Positions 47,881 through 59,650 of a stretch of 64,000 nt of DNA are shown here, piece by piece; position 1 is the first letter of the stretch, and every line of letters starts with the position of its first letter. Source of the DNA: Nageia nagi (lineage: Eukaryota > Pinophyta); assembly GCA_050084985.1 (NCBI GenBank), contig JBITNC010000002.1, forward strand, positions 8,742,001 to 8,806,000, written 5' to 3'. The notes below the pieces were generated by a model. The model was not told where the DNA came from, did no database searches, and worked only from the letters and a program-made list of their open reading frames with translations. The position numbers and the translations under genes were made by a program.

Positions 47881-49277
47881 TGATCTAAAATGGATTTCAA
47901 AAGGAGAAAAATAAAAGTTTCAAATTTTGTTTTTTGTTATCTTCCATGATTCTAACTCTTTAAACAATGAATAAAACATAGCTATGGTTTGTAAGTTATG
48001 GCTTTACAGATTTTGGAGTTAAAATTAAAATAAAATGGAAAATATGCATGGAAGGCTCTATTGACAGACTCACCAAGAGTATCTCAGGCTTATTCAAAGC
48101 TTCAAATTTGGATCATTGGTACCTAGTATTATGGTGAACATATGGTTAAAATTTAAAGGAATTTGAGTGAAAAATGTGAAATTTATAATGCTTGCAAAAT
48201 GGTAAAATCTCATTATACATTCATGACTCAAATTTTGACTACTAGGTGCAAGTCTACATTGGAGACCAGCTTAATGACAATGCTGGGAGCTACTAGTAAG
48301 GAGTTAAGGTATGAAATTTGGACTAGTTAAGATAAATATATCCAAAAAACACATGAATTAAATTATATGATATTTTGAAGTATGTTCATGAAGTTATGGT
48401 CGTGACAAAATGGCACCAAAAGCAGTTTTGATAGTTTTGTAAAATCCAAAAAAATAGGAGAATATAACCATTTAAGGTCAAAAAAATGCTACAAAAATTG
48501 TAACAGAGGAAGAATATTGTTGGAGGATAATATAGAGAGGGTGAGAGAGCATATTTCAAATGAAAGAGAATATTGTTGAGAGGTTAGAGTAAATATTGTA
48601 AAGGGAAAAATACCCAAGTTTAGTACTATTGCTATAACCATGTATATTCCAAAAATGTAAACCCTTAAAATTATAAAAGGGTATTAAGAGTGTGGAAAAA
48701 AATTCCCTTTAGTGGGATTCCTCCCAAATGGGATAATGTGTTGGTGTATGTGTGAAAAACTCCAAGTGTATCAGAGTTACACTATGTACAAAAATATTTT
48801 TGAAAAAAACAAGATGACCATGGATGAAATCATAGCCATGGAAAGTGTAAACAAAACTAAGGACAACATCATTGCCATAATAAAACAAATGGAATATATA
48901 ATCACCATGATGCAAAAAAATTGGAGACAAGGAGTAGTTCTAAATATGTGGATCCGAGGATAGAGACATGGGACTATGCTCAAAGACTTTTGTTGAGAAG
49001 AGACTTGTCTTCCAAGAAAGGGATTTAGTAGTAGCCTATAGTGATCATGTGATTTGACTTCGACAATAAAAATAATAAAGACTAAATATCATGCAGGTGA
49101 TATTATAAGAAGGTTACTACAATAATGGATTACAATTTGCTAGATGTAGACCACATTAATTGAACCAAGGTAAAAATTGTATCAATCTTTTTATGTGATT
49201 GATTTTTATTTTTGCAAGCATTAAAATGAATAAAGTGTGAGATCAAAAATAAATTATGAAGTAGGGTTTATAGATCA
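47881..49277 (+). repeat. 3' LTR of the non-coding element
   Basis: It starts TGATCTAAAATGG after gtccctcaaatgggatgag and ends TATAGATCA directly before the target duplication CTAAA. Confidence 0.93.
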
Positions 49278-49282
49278 CTAAA

Positions 49283-49790
49283 ATATCCCCCATAAGTGCC
49301 ATTATGTGCTTCTTGAATTGTTTCTAGAGTTTTAGGTACATTAAAGCGATGAAGAAGGACTCTATAAAAGCTACATAGGTAAAGGATCCCCAAGTATGAC
49401 AAAGTGTGTTATATTTTATTGGAAGATTCATTTATTATTTCTATTTATTTCATTTGGGATAAGTCCTTCATTGAGATAGTCATTGATATATGTGTACCAT
49501 ATAGGAAAGTATCCATGCTTAACAACATTAATTGATGAAATATTCTAATGCTTGAAGGATGGTTGCTGCAACTTATGAATGACAATATAGATTTCCTCTT
49601 CTTCATATGTTTATAGAGTAAAATATATCAAGTAATCCATTGCATCTACAAATTTATTAGCTGTTATTAGATTGGATTCAATGTGATAGTGTTTGAAATA
49701 CTTTAGAAGTTCATTGACTAAATATTTGTATTTCTTGAGAACCTAATTTTTGCATTATTAGGATCCATTGACTTGATTAAGGATAAGCTA
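49283..49790 (-). pseudogene. Tat-like integrase N-terminal part
   Basis: The minus strand reads toward the insertion: HFVILGDPL near 49,400, then AHNGTYGGYFS at about 49,320-49,283, the start of the H-H-C-C zinc-finger region. Upstream is a linker from the second RNase H with HGYFPLWYTYINDYLNEGLI near 49,530-49,470. It continues at 46,055 after the nested element. Confidence 0.8.
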
Positions 49791-50081
49791 AGAAAAATCA
49801 TAGATAAGTAAGATTTTTATACCCAATGAAATAGCCATTTGCAAGCCTAGCATGAGTGCTTAATATTCTACCATGTTATTAGTGCACTCAAAGTTTAATT
49901 TAAAATACAAAGGGAGATAAAACCCTTGAGGTTTGATAAGGATAATGTTAGATCCATCCCCTTGCTCACATTTGGATCCATCAAAATGAAGGTTCATTTC
50001 AAATTCCTCTTTTTCAGCATTGATATGTTCTTCTTTCTCAAGGATGTTAAGGATAACATCAAATAGAAATTCTAGGAGCAA
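49791..50081 (-). pseudogene. Second (archaeal-type) RNase H of the Tat-like element
   Basis: The minus-strand frame 50,081-49,860 reads MNLHFDGSKCEQGDGSNIIL, then FKLNFECTNNMVEY with the conserved Glu. The family's first Asp (FDGS) and Glu are present; the third motif (usually VYGDSQL) reads IYDFS. It lies after the RT-linked RNase H and before integrase, the arrangement that defines the Tat branch of plant gypsy elements. Confidence 0.88.
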
Positions 50082-50109
50082 AGATTGATTGTCTATAACT
50101 AGAGCTTTT

Positions 50110-51400
50110 ACTAATGATTCATAATGACTTGGCCCTTGATGAAATTTTGGTTGATGAATTTTATTTCAAACTCTATAAGTACTATGATACACTTAAAAGT
50201 AAATTAATTAAGATAAGTTTTACTCATCACTTACTTTAAGGAACTAGTACTGTATATGATATAAGTTTTATGATTGATCATGTAGTGCCTTAGATTTTTA
50301 GTCATATAGAATATGTCGAGATAAATTTTTTCATTGTAGAAATATATCATTTCATAGTCTATAAGAGTGCGACTAATGTAGTATACTAATTGTTGTCATC
50401 CTAATTTTTCATTCTTCGAGGTGAGCATAGCTCCTAGGGAAAAGTCTCTAGAATATGTGTAAAGATAAAATGGATCATATTCACAAGGAGAAGCCAATAC
50501 GGGTGGAGTTAGAAGACATTGCTTGAGCAAGACAAATGCTTCTTGATAATCCTTATTCCATTCAAACTTTTCTCACTTTTTGAGTAGCTTGTTAAAGGAA
50601 CAATAACAATATGATAGCTAAGCTATGAGGTAATAGATGGCTTGGATCTTTCCCTGTAATGATCTAAGTTATTTGAGATTGGATGATAGAGGTACATTAA
50701 CAATAGCTTTCACTTTGGTAGGATCTACTTCAATATATTGATGTGAAATAATGAAGCCAATAATTTTCTAAATAAGATCCCAAAGATGCACTTATTAAGA
50801 TTAAGTATGATTTTGAATTCAAGGAGTTTATCAAAGATGTTTGTGAGTACAAATATATGGTCTTTTAGTTGTTTATACTTAGAAAGAAGATCATCTATAT
50901 AGTCTTACACAATGTTGTGCATCATGTAATGGAATATATATGTCATGTATTATTGATAAATGGGACAAAATGGCATGAAATTATAGCAAAAAATCCCCCA
51001 AGGAGTTGTAAATGCAATCTTATGTTGATCTCATTATAACTAGAGAAGCCACCCCTAAGTGAAAACATTTCATGGCCTACTATAAGATCCATAAGTTGAT
51101 CAATGTTAAGGAATGGAAAATAATATTTTGGGTATACCTTATTTATGTCCCAAAAATTGATGTAGAATCTTATTACTCTAGTTGATTTGACCACATGCAC
51201 TATGTTAGAAATCCAATATGAGTAGTAAATGGGTTTTATGAACCATACTTCTAGCATCTTTTGCAACTCTTATTTGAAAAGAAAGGTAGTTATGGAATGC
51301 ATATTTTTGAGCTTTTATTGTATGGTTTGGTGTCTTTCTTGGTGATAATGTTGTGGACCATAATGTTAGGGTATATTCCAGGTATGTATATGTAAGGCCA
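50110..51400 (-). pseudogene. Tat-like gypsy RT and RNase H
   Basis: Going down from 51,400, the frame has PNIMVHNIITKKDTKP, then the 107-codon open stretch 51,266-50,943: MQKMLEVWFIKPIYYSYWIS, FPFLNIDQLMDLIVGHEMFS and GGFSSYNEI. The catalytic box is YIDD near 50,912-50,898, followed by KLLEFKIILNLNKCIFGI. RNase H reads FEWNKDYQEAFVLLKQCL and DPFYLYTYSRDFSLGAMLT near 50,570-50,430. Stops and frameshifts occur, but all blocks are in the right order. Confidence 0.9.
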
Positions 51401-51934
51401 TAGAAAAGCTTTAAAATAATTTCTTAAAGTAGGTACAATGAGTTCTTGCTCCTTATTTATCAGAGATTGATTGATTAATACTATAATTAGTTGTTCATAA
51501 GATACAATGTTGTGTATTCTTACAAATATACACTCAAAATTTGAGTAATTCTACTATTCTTCATTATTTCATTTTTTTAATACTTGAAAGCTATGTATAT
51601 AAGAGTACCTAGAGGAAATGCCATTCTTTTAGAGTCTTCATGTCTTGTAAACATCTTATTGTTTAAACCCTTACTCCTTTATCATTTCTTTTCCCTAAAG
51701 TGTTGAGAGTCATTCTTTTTAGTAAATCAAGTCACCCAGAAATTTTATCTTTCTTCAATACCTAAGAAGTATGTAAATAAGGTTTACCCAAAATTTTTAT
51801 CAATAAGACTTGTGTCAAATTTGTATTCTTTTATTCTTTAATAGCTGAGAGTTTAGAATCCCCAAAAATCATGTCATCTTCTCCAAGTACAATCAAGAAG
51901 TCATGTATCAAAGATTCTTGAAGTCATATTTGTT
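51401..51934. other. Decayed 5' part of the Tat-like element
   Basis: By position this should be pol linker, protease and gag of the Tat-like element, but no domain can be read. Confidence 0.35.
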
Positions 51935-52530
51935 GCCTTAGAGTCTCTAGGAATTGTTGGCATGAAAGTCCAAGATTTGTATATATGCAAAGTTCAAATT
52001 TTGAAAAACACCAATAGTATCCAAGGATTTTGAAGCATGATGTCATAACTTTTGATCAAAATTGATAGGCCCTAGAATAAGTAGTAGCAGGTGTAAATTT
52101 TTGAAGAATATCAATAGAGCCTAATGATTTTAGAAGATGATGTCATTTTTTTCTATGGAAATTAGTAGGTCCTAGAGAAATCAAAAATTCTATAGAGCCC
52201 ACCCATCCTGGTAGATGACCTCATGAGTTTTAGCTAAAATTAGCAAGTCCCAAAAGAACCAGATCATTGATAGAACTTAAGGATTTTGAAGGATGACATC
52301 ATAAATTCTAGCTAAAATTAGCAAGTCCTAGAGAAATCAAAAATTCTATAGAGCTCACCCATCCTGGAAGATGACATCATGAGTTTCAGCTAAAATCAAT
52401 GGGTCCCAAAAGAACCAAATCATTTATAAAACTTGAGGATTTTGAAGGATGACATCATAAATTTTGGTTAAAATCAATAGGTCTCAGAAGAACCAGATCA
52501 TCAACAAAGCTCAAAAGAAGATAGATCCTA
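51935..52530. repeat. ~78-bp minisatellite, about six to seven units
   Basis: Units have the form aaaattagcaagtcccaaaagaacc or ...cctagagaaatc, then ttgaaggatgacatcat(a/g)a(a/g)tt. Good units start near 52,160, 52,238, 52,316, 52,394 and 52,472, with more diverged ones before. Two unit types alternate, giving a 156-bp higher-order period. Confidence 0.8.
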
Positions 52531-52599
52531 CCAAATAAATAAAAGAGTAGTGCATAAGAAAGAACACCTAGATCCACTTCATCTTAAGTGTTTGACCCT

Positions 52600-53710
52600 C
52601 AAGGCCCTGTTAATGCGTTGATGTCAACTCATTTTCACATAATAATGGTAATTTTACTTGATTCAAGTGAACATAATGTCTACCACCCATAATTACTTTG
52701 ATTACTAATATCAATAGTAGATCATAAAGATTATAAAGAAGCAAATGAAGGTTAATAAAGCATACAACCAAATCATACCAATCAGAGTGTAGTCAAATAC
52801 CTACTCAATCAGCTATAGTGCTACCTTCAATCAGCAATAATGTTATATTTAATTAGCTATAGGGATGAGGAAGGAGCAATCAATAACATGTTAGAAAGAT
52901 TGTAGCTCTATGGACATGGCTGACCAGAAGTTACAAATCCCTAGATAGTTCAAATAGTTAATGTTAATTAGTACTTGTTCATTGTATAATCTAGCATAGT
53001 TGTAACATTTATATAAATAGTGCTATTATAGTTACTTCATTCAATGCTAGTAGTAATATACATTAATGAGATTCAACCACCCAAAGAAGGAGGGAGTTGT
53101 ATAAATAGCTAGTTTTTAGAAATTAAGAAGGTTGAATATTTTAACAAATTTTCCCTAATCTATAAAAGCAATTCACATATGATAATGCAAATAGACAATG
53201 CTTTGCCCTCTTGCAACAAAGTGGCTATTATTGCTTTTGTGAATGTTATGTGTGGAATGTCTTCTTCAAATTATGGCTATGTATAATGATTATGAGACCC
53301 TAAGTGCAAGATAGTATGCTATTCTTAATCTTAGCTATGGATTGCTTCCTATGCTACAATGCTTGGGTTGTAAATTTCCTATTCAAGTTGTAAATTTCTT
53401 ATTACTTTTGACCTTAAACATAGATAGGAATTGACCTATAAATCGAAGATTGAGCAAAAAACCAACACGAGCACATCCCCACCATATTCTACTCTTTCAA
53501 AGAACCTACCATTGCAAGAAGTGGAGAACATGACCATACCAAACCCTTGAGGTTATGCTATATCGATCAATAGTAGCAACTTCTATTTTTAGCATGCTCG
53601 ATGGGACACAAGCTAAATATCATATTTAGCAAGAATTTTTTAGGCCTAATAGCCTCATTTGGTGGGTTATTAAATTGATATTTCAATATTATAAGGTTTT
53701 TGTAACCTTA
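52600..53710 (+). repeat. Probable 5' LTR of gypsy element 3
   Basis: The right edge is placed just before the primer-binding-like TTGGTGACTTTGCTGTC (53,711). A TATA-like ttgtataaatagc lies at 53,097-53,109. The left edge is unresolved, and no 3' LTR lies in the window for comparison. Confidence 0.45.
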
Positions 53711-54560
53711 TTGGTGACTTTGCTGTCAACTAGTCAAATGTTTTGAACCCTAACACCTCTAGAATGTAGACTAACTAGAAGTAGTGCTAGAAATTCCCTT
53801 AGACAACCTAGATTTTAAGAGCTTTCACTTCCTCATAGGAGGATTAGATGAAATATATCTCAGGTTATATCTCCTTTGATCCATTTAAAGGCTACCCCTT
53901 TATCAATTGTATTTGACTCATTTCTAAAAAATCCTTCACCTTCTGCACATCCTCCAAGTATGGTTCAACTAGTAAACTTCCCTGCCTAGAATAATAGTCA
54001 TCCTTTAGTTATAGCTGCTAATTCACCACATATACCTCAAGTAACTTTTAAAGTTTTGCCTAAGTATGATGGCTCTGAAAAGATCCATATGAGGACTATC
54101 AAGATGTCTTGTTGTTAGCTTCAAGCTTTGACGTCAATGATGAAATTGTGATGATAAAGTTATTATCATACTCTTTTGAAGGTAAAGCAACCAAGTGGTT
54201 TAGAACTCTCACCTCCTAATCTATAATTCATGGGAAGAGTTGTGTTAGGCCTTGATTAAAATATTTTCTATAGATGGTAATGATAGCATGTTTTGTAGCT
54301 TCATAGCATGTATCAAAAGGCATCTACATAAATCTATTGATGATTTTAATATCAAGTTTAAAAGAACATAGAAATCCATACCAAAAAGGATAATACCAAA
54401 AAATGCTCAAGCTTTGGTATATTATAGAAAAGCTTTTCTTCCTAACCTCAATATGCTTATTGTTATGTTAGGAGATACATTCTCAGATGTTTACCAAATA
54501 GCAAAGACTGTAAAATATACCTTGGTGTTCTCTAGTAAAATGTAGCACAAAATAATCATG
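53711..54560 (+). pseudogene. Leader and gag relic (element 3)
   Basis: After the primer-binding-like site and a leader, a gag core reads DPYEDYQDVLLLASSFDVND at about 54,090-54,150, then a Leu-Ser-Tyr-Ser-Phe-Glu-Gly segment and KATKWFRTLTS at 54,185-54,220. Later comes the CIKRHLH and ALVYYRKAFLPNLNMLIVML type sequence (54,308-54,470). Frameshifts and stops interrupt it. Gag is the structural protein of the particle. Confidence 0.75.
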
Positions 54561-56000
54561 CTTATATTTATAAGTTTATTTTCTAAATAGTCTCCACAAA
54601 TAGGTCACCCTAGAGTTTTGGCCTTACCACCTCCTTCCAAACCTACTATTCAAAATTAGCTACTATCATTACCTACTCTTGCATCCACAAGCATTGGTAT
54701 TGAAACTAAATATTAAGAAAAGGAGAGAATAAGGTAGTCGAAGATAACTATAAGAAATATAACTAATAAGCTCACTCTGCAAGAAAGGTAGAATCATGTC
54801 TTTAACTATAGAATATATGATAATCAATATCAACCAAGATTCTAGCTTAAATTTAATTAGCCAAAATAATCTAATCCTTCTAAATCAATTGAGAATGTTG
54901 TTATAACTAGTACTTTAGATAGTGATATTTTGAGTATTACGGAGTGGTGTTCACCATGTTTAGCTTCTCATTTTCCAAATTCATGTGTGATATATCAACA
55001 TCAATATTTGGGGTTACATTCTAACTAGATGATAGAACCTACTTCATATCCTACTTCTAACCTCACAATGGTCAACTTTTGGGTTTCAAGATTTGTTGAA
55101 GAATAAGCAAATTGTGTTCAAACTGAAGCAACTTCTTCAGTAGCCCCATAGTAGCCTCAAACCACTAAACAATATTGATCTCCCACTCAAACCCAACCTA
55201 AACCCAAGAAAGCTAAGACTCCTTTACCTTAGCCTCAGAACCAACATCATTAAGTCCCATTTAATCTAGGTACTATTCTATCCAACCCGACTACTAGTGC
55301 CCCAAGTGAAATAAACCTTGCTATAGTAAAAAAAGAAGTCCCAAAGAAAGAAAGAACCAACACATTGATATATCCTTTTATCACTGATTATCATAAAGAA
55401 AAGGCTACTCAACATTTCAAAACACATCAGCAATCTACACCAAGTAAGTCCATCCCATATGCTCTTTATAATATTATAGAAGAATTAAAGAAAACTCCTT
55501 CTAGGATGACAATGTTTGATGCATTAAAGATGCTAGGTTAATTAGATCTTCCGCAAGAAACTTTAAAGTTAATAAATAGTAAAAAGAGGGAAAATAAAGA
55601 AAATCCTATCTATGTTGTATCTAAAGTTATCCCTCCAGCTCCAATAGGTATAACAAGACCCCCACCTTTCTATTTATCCCTGTGATTAGAAGGTTGGGTA
55701 GTAAATAATTATATGACTGATACTGGAGCTACCATAATTGTTATCACCAAAGCTATTACAAATCAAATGAAATTGTACATTATAAGATGCATTGATAGTG
55801 TCATATAGTTGGATTTTTTCTCAGTTGATGTTGTTGGTAGTGTTAAATGTGTTCAAATAACCTTGAATGGCTTTCCTGATATTCATGTTGTTCAAGATAT
55901 TATTGTAGTTGATCTTCCACCTCTATTAGAAATTTATCTTTTCAAAGAATTTACTGCTAAATTGGGAGGGTACCTGGCCTTAGACTATAGTCATCTTCTA
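54561..56000 (+). pseudogene. Linker and aspartic protease (element 3)
   Basis: A Pro-rich linker (55,180-55,640) contains SIPYALYNIIEELKKTPSRM. The protease reads NNYMTDTGATIIVITKAI at 55,705-55,760 with catalytic DTGA intact. It continues through QDIIVVDLPPLLEIYLFKEF at 55,890-55,950, ending TAKLGGYLALDYSHLLL. An open frame of 111 codons covers 55,809-56,144. Stops at 55,806 and in the linker show decay. Confidence 0.85.
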
Positions 56001-56204
56001 CTTCTTTTCCAAAATAAACAAATGAAAATTTTGAATGAGAGCACTAAAATTATCCATCTCAAGAAGATCAATGAAGTAAACTACATAAATGATCCACAAC
56101 CAATGGAAATATTTGAAAGTGACACACTAAGGAATCACTACTAACAACTAAATTTCTATCAACCAATGATTTGAATTAGTTATCAATGATAAAAAATGTG
56201 AGGT

Positions 56205-56670
56205 ATGGATAATGTATTTTGATGGTTCTTGATGTATACATAAATGTGGAGTTGGAATGGTCTTCAAATCTCCAAAGGGGACTACCAAAATATTCTCCTT
56301 CCAATTCACATGGACCTATATAAATAATGTTGTTGAGTATAAAGCCCTTTGCTTAAGGCTATCTAAAGCAATTATTATAGGTATTAAATGCTTGATTGTC
56401 TATGGTGATTCTAAGTTAGTCATCAAGTAAGTCAAAAATAAGATTAGTGCAAAGCACCATTATCTAAAAAACTACAAGAATAGAGTGTGGGATTTATTAG
56501 AGTTATTTTTGGCTATCAATTTTGTATCTATTCCTAGAAAGCATAACCAAGTAGCTATTGCACTTGCTAGAAGAAGAGCACATTATAACCCTACTCATCA
56601 TAAAAGAGGGTCTTTTGGAGTCAAAGTTCAATGTAGGCCTTCAATACTTGATGTTGCAAACTTCTAGTAG
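56205..56670 (+). pseudogene. RNase H domain upstream of RT (element 3)
   Basis: One frame reads WIMYFDGS, a stop, GVGMVFKSPKGTTKIFSFQF, INNVVEYKALCLRLSKAI and CLIVYGDSKLVIK. It thus keeps the Asp of FDGS, the Glu of VEY and the Asp of GDS. The last acidic residue, usually ADALA, is VAIALA. RPSILDVANF ends the domain. It precedes RT (57,070) and follows protease (to 56,000), so this element has RNase H domains on both sides of RT, as in element 2 and unlike the Tat-like element. Confidence 0.9.
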
Positions 56671-56999
56671 GTATTTGACTTTGATGAGCATATTATCAAT
56701 TTTTTTGTAGATGAAGTAGTGGCTCACATTTTTAGTACTCAAGAGATGCCTAATTGTTTCCAAGAATCAAACATCATTCAACTTAGAAATAATGTAGTAC
56801 CAAAAGAATTGCTCTTTTTTAAAAGACTATTTGATTCAAAAGATGTCTTGAGGGCTAAATCTTCAATCATCTTGAAGGAGAATTATGTTGAGTTGGAGGT
56901 AGAACTTGATAAATTCATAAAAGTTATTTCATAATGTTCTAGTGAAGAAAAGGCTACTATGTATTAGATTTATCATGAGTTTTTCTAGGTGATTGCTTA

Positions 57000-57895
57000 G
57001 ACTTATGATGATCTTAAGACATATGATAAAGATGTCATCCAACGCATGGTTGAGATTGAACCAAAAGCTAAACCATACAGGAAAAAATAGAGACCTGTAA
57101 ATCCAAAAATAGAAGAAGCTATAAAATAAGAGTTAATCAAGCTCCTAGATTCAAAAATTATTTATCCCATCAAGCATTCTTCTTGGGTTGCAAATTTAGT
57201 TCTAATGAGAAAGAAAGTGGAGAAATTAGACTCTATGTTGATTTCAAAAATTTGAATAAAGTTTCCCTAAAATATAATTATCCTCTCCCTCATATGGAGC
57301 AAATCCTGCATATAGTAGCTAGAGCTTGCTATTTTTCAATGATTGATGGTTACTCAAGATTTAACCAGATTTGGGTGAAGGATGAAGATCAGTTCAAGAT
57401 AGCATTTATGACTAAATAGGGCATATTTGCTTTTCAAAGAATGCCATTTGGTCTTTCTAATGTAGGAGCTACTTTTCAAAGAGCCATGGATTATGCATTT
57501 GAAGAGCTAATAAATAAGATTATATTGATCTATCTAGATGATATCATTATCTTCTCCAAAAGTAGAAGTGATCACCTGGAACATCTAAGATTAGTCTTTG
57601 TAAAATGCATGAAGTTTAACATTTCAATCAACTTAAAAAAGTCAATTTTTATGGTCAACCAAGGAAATTTACTTGGCCACATTATCTCAAAAAAGGGGTT
57701 GGCAATTGATCTAGATAGAGTAAAAGCTATAGAGGCATTGCCACTTCCCTCTAACAAGAAGGCGTTACAATCATTCTTTGGTCAAATCAATTTTATTAGG
57801 AAATTTATTAATAATTTTTTGGGAATTCTATCTTCAATCACTTCAATGCTAAAAAATATGTATTTTCCTACTCTTATGAAGCAAAAGTAGCCTTT
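57000..57895 (+). pseudogene. Gypsy reverse transcriptase (element 3)
   Basis: Linker TYDDLKTYDKDVIQRMVEIE and ELIKLLDSKIIYPIKHSSWV lead into RT. A frameshift lies near 57,190. RT blocks are GEIRLYVDFKNLNKVSLKYN, FSMIDGYSRFNQIWVKDEDQ, MPFGLSNVGATFQRAMDYAF (57,441-57,500) and YLDDIIIFSK with the catalytic YLDD intact at 57,531-57,542. LLGHIISKKGLAIDLDRVKA and FFGQINFIRKFI follow. The 149-codon stretch 57,441-57,890 is open. This is the best-preserved RT of the window but is separated from the rest by stops. Confidence 0.95.
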
Positions 57896-57899
57896 AAAG

Positions 57900-58330
57900 A
57901 GATGAAAAAAGGCTATAATAGAAGCTCTTATGCTCAAAAATCCTAATATGTCAAAAGATTTCATCATGTATGCACATGGAGTGAATAGAAGCATTACCGT
58001 AATTCTTGCACAAAATGATGATAATAATAAGGAACACCTAATTGCCTTTCATGGTCAGACACTACATCAACACCAACAAAGGTACTTATTTATTGAAAAA
58101 TAAATATTTTCCATTATGAAAGAACTTAAAAAGTTCAAATATTATATCTTTCACAATAGAATCCTTGTATATACTATTCATCCAAATATAAGAAATTACA
58201 TTATACAAGGAGATGTAGGTGAAAGAAGAGTTGGTTGGATACTAAAATAATGGAATATGATGTAGAGATCAAGCCAACCAAGTTGATCAGACGTAGAGCT
58301 CTCTAAAAATATGGTTGAAACTTCATATAT
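57900..58330 (+). pseudogene. RT-linked RNase H (element 3)
   Basis: The frame reads FIMYAHGVNRSITVILAQND near 57,958, then LIAFHGQTLHQHQQRYLFIE and FSIMKELKKFKYYIFHNRIL. The usual catalytic Asp-Ala-Ser (first) is Ala-His-Gly, as typical of a degenerate connection-type RNase H in elements that own another RNase H. I infer that the upstream domain could have supplied the activity. Confidence 0.8.
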
Positions 58331-58379
58331 GATTGCTCTAGTGGAAGAATAGTAGCAACTTAATTAGGAAAATGATTGG

Positions 58380-59650
58380 ATTAAGCAAATTATTATTTAT
58401 TTTCAAATGGATAAATGCCCTAAAGCTCTATATAGATTCCAAAAAAGGAGATTCAAATTGCATACCCTTAAATTTATCATGATAGATGATCGATTATATA
58501 GAAATGTTTTTGATCAAACCCTTCTCAGATGCACAATTGAAAATGAATCTTGAAGGATATTGGATGAATTTCATTATAGATTCTTTGGTGGGCATTATAG
58601 TGGACCTACTATAGTAGCAAAAGTATTACAAGCTGGATACTACTAGCCCACTATATTTTAAGATTGATTCAAGATTGTATGGGAATGTGATAAATGCAAT
58701 AGGTTTATGGAAAAAAGAAGACAAGCTACCATGCCTCTCAAACCTGTGATAGTTGAAGAGCCTTTTCAATAGTGGGGTATGGACTTTGTTGGTGTCATAA
58801 ACCCTAATTCCTTAGTAGGCCACAAATTTATTTTAACTGCAATAGACTACTTCACTAGATGCTCAAAGGTAATGCCATGCAAAAATGTAGACCAAGCGGT
58901 AATAGAAATGATTAAAAGAATTATCACCCACTTTGGAATCCTATAAACTAGAGTGTCAGATAATGGTCCAACATTAATCAAAGGTAATCTATCAATCTTT
59001 GTAGCTCACTATGAAATCTACTAGTTATTCTCTTCAAACTATTACCTACAAAGTAATAAGGTAGCTGAATCAACTAACAAAAATTTGACCTAGATCATCA
59101 AGAGAACAATTGAAGGGAATCATAGATAGTGGCATACATAATTGGACTATGCATTATAGGCTGATAGAATTAGTATAAAATTAGCAATAAAGACATCCCC
59201 ATATGCATTAGTGTATGGTAAAAGACCAATTTTGCCAGTACACATGGAGTTACCAACTTTAAAAATCTTGCAAGAAAGGGAAGACCATGACTTTGAGCCA
59301 TTACACTTTAGATATAATCTGCTCTTGAAATTGGAAGAAGATTGCAATAAAGCATATGAGTCATTCCAACATCGCTAGCATATCATCAAGAGGTGGTTTG
59401 ATAAGAAAAAATATTCTCAGGTGAAGTTTGAACTAAGTGATATTGTCCTCAAATAGGATGATGAAAGAGCAAGATCCAAAAGACACCAAAAATTTTACTC
59501 TTTTTAGAGTGGACCCTATGTCATTACCTAAGCCATGCAAAACAATGCATTCAAGTTACAAGATGTTATCGATCCGAAGAATTACCTATTCCTACCAATG
59601 GGATCTATTTAAAACATTACCAGGTGATGAAGTAAATTTGCATTCCCTGT
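58380..59650 (+). pseudogene. Gypsy integrase (element 3)
   Basis: The zinc-binding region reads FHYRFFGGHYSGPTIVAKVL and CDKCNRF (His/His/Cys/Cys) at 58,567-58,710. The DDE core keeps all three acids: Asp in WGMDFVG (58,782), Asp in SDNGP (58,959) and Glu in VAESTNKN (59,067). TSPYALVYGKRPILPVHMEL is at about 59,195-59,255. KYSQVKFELSDIVLK near 59,410-59,455 is the C-terminal beta-barrel region. Stops (for example at 58,644 and 58,947) disrupt it. It would have inserted the element DNA. Confidence 0.92.

Larger units (their letters stand above)
46056..49277 (+). mobile_element. Complete non-coding LTR retrotransposon nested in integrase
   Basis: Two direct repeats, 46,056-47,451 and 47,881-49,277 (about 1,396 bp each), flank only 429 bp. 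Ends are TGATCTAAAATGG and TTTATAGATCA in the 3' copy. A target duplication CTAAA lies at 46,051-46,055 and 49,278-49,282. A primer-binding site follows the 5' LTR. The interior has no ORF for any element protein. LTRs longer than three times the interior and no genes make it a non-autonomous element that must have been copied by proteins of another. Removing it restores the reading of the interrupted zinc-finger region. Confidence 0.95.

Noticed and set aside
48709-48983. Three overlapping ORFs on both strands near 48.8 kb
   Set aside because: They fall inside the 3' LTR of the non-coding element and are not open in the matching 5' LTR.
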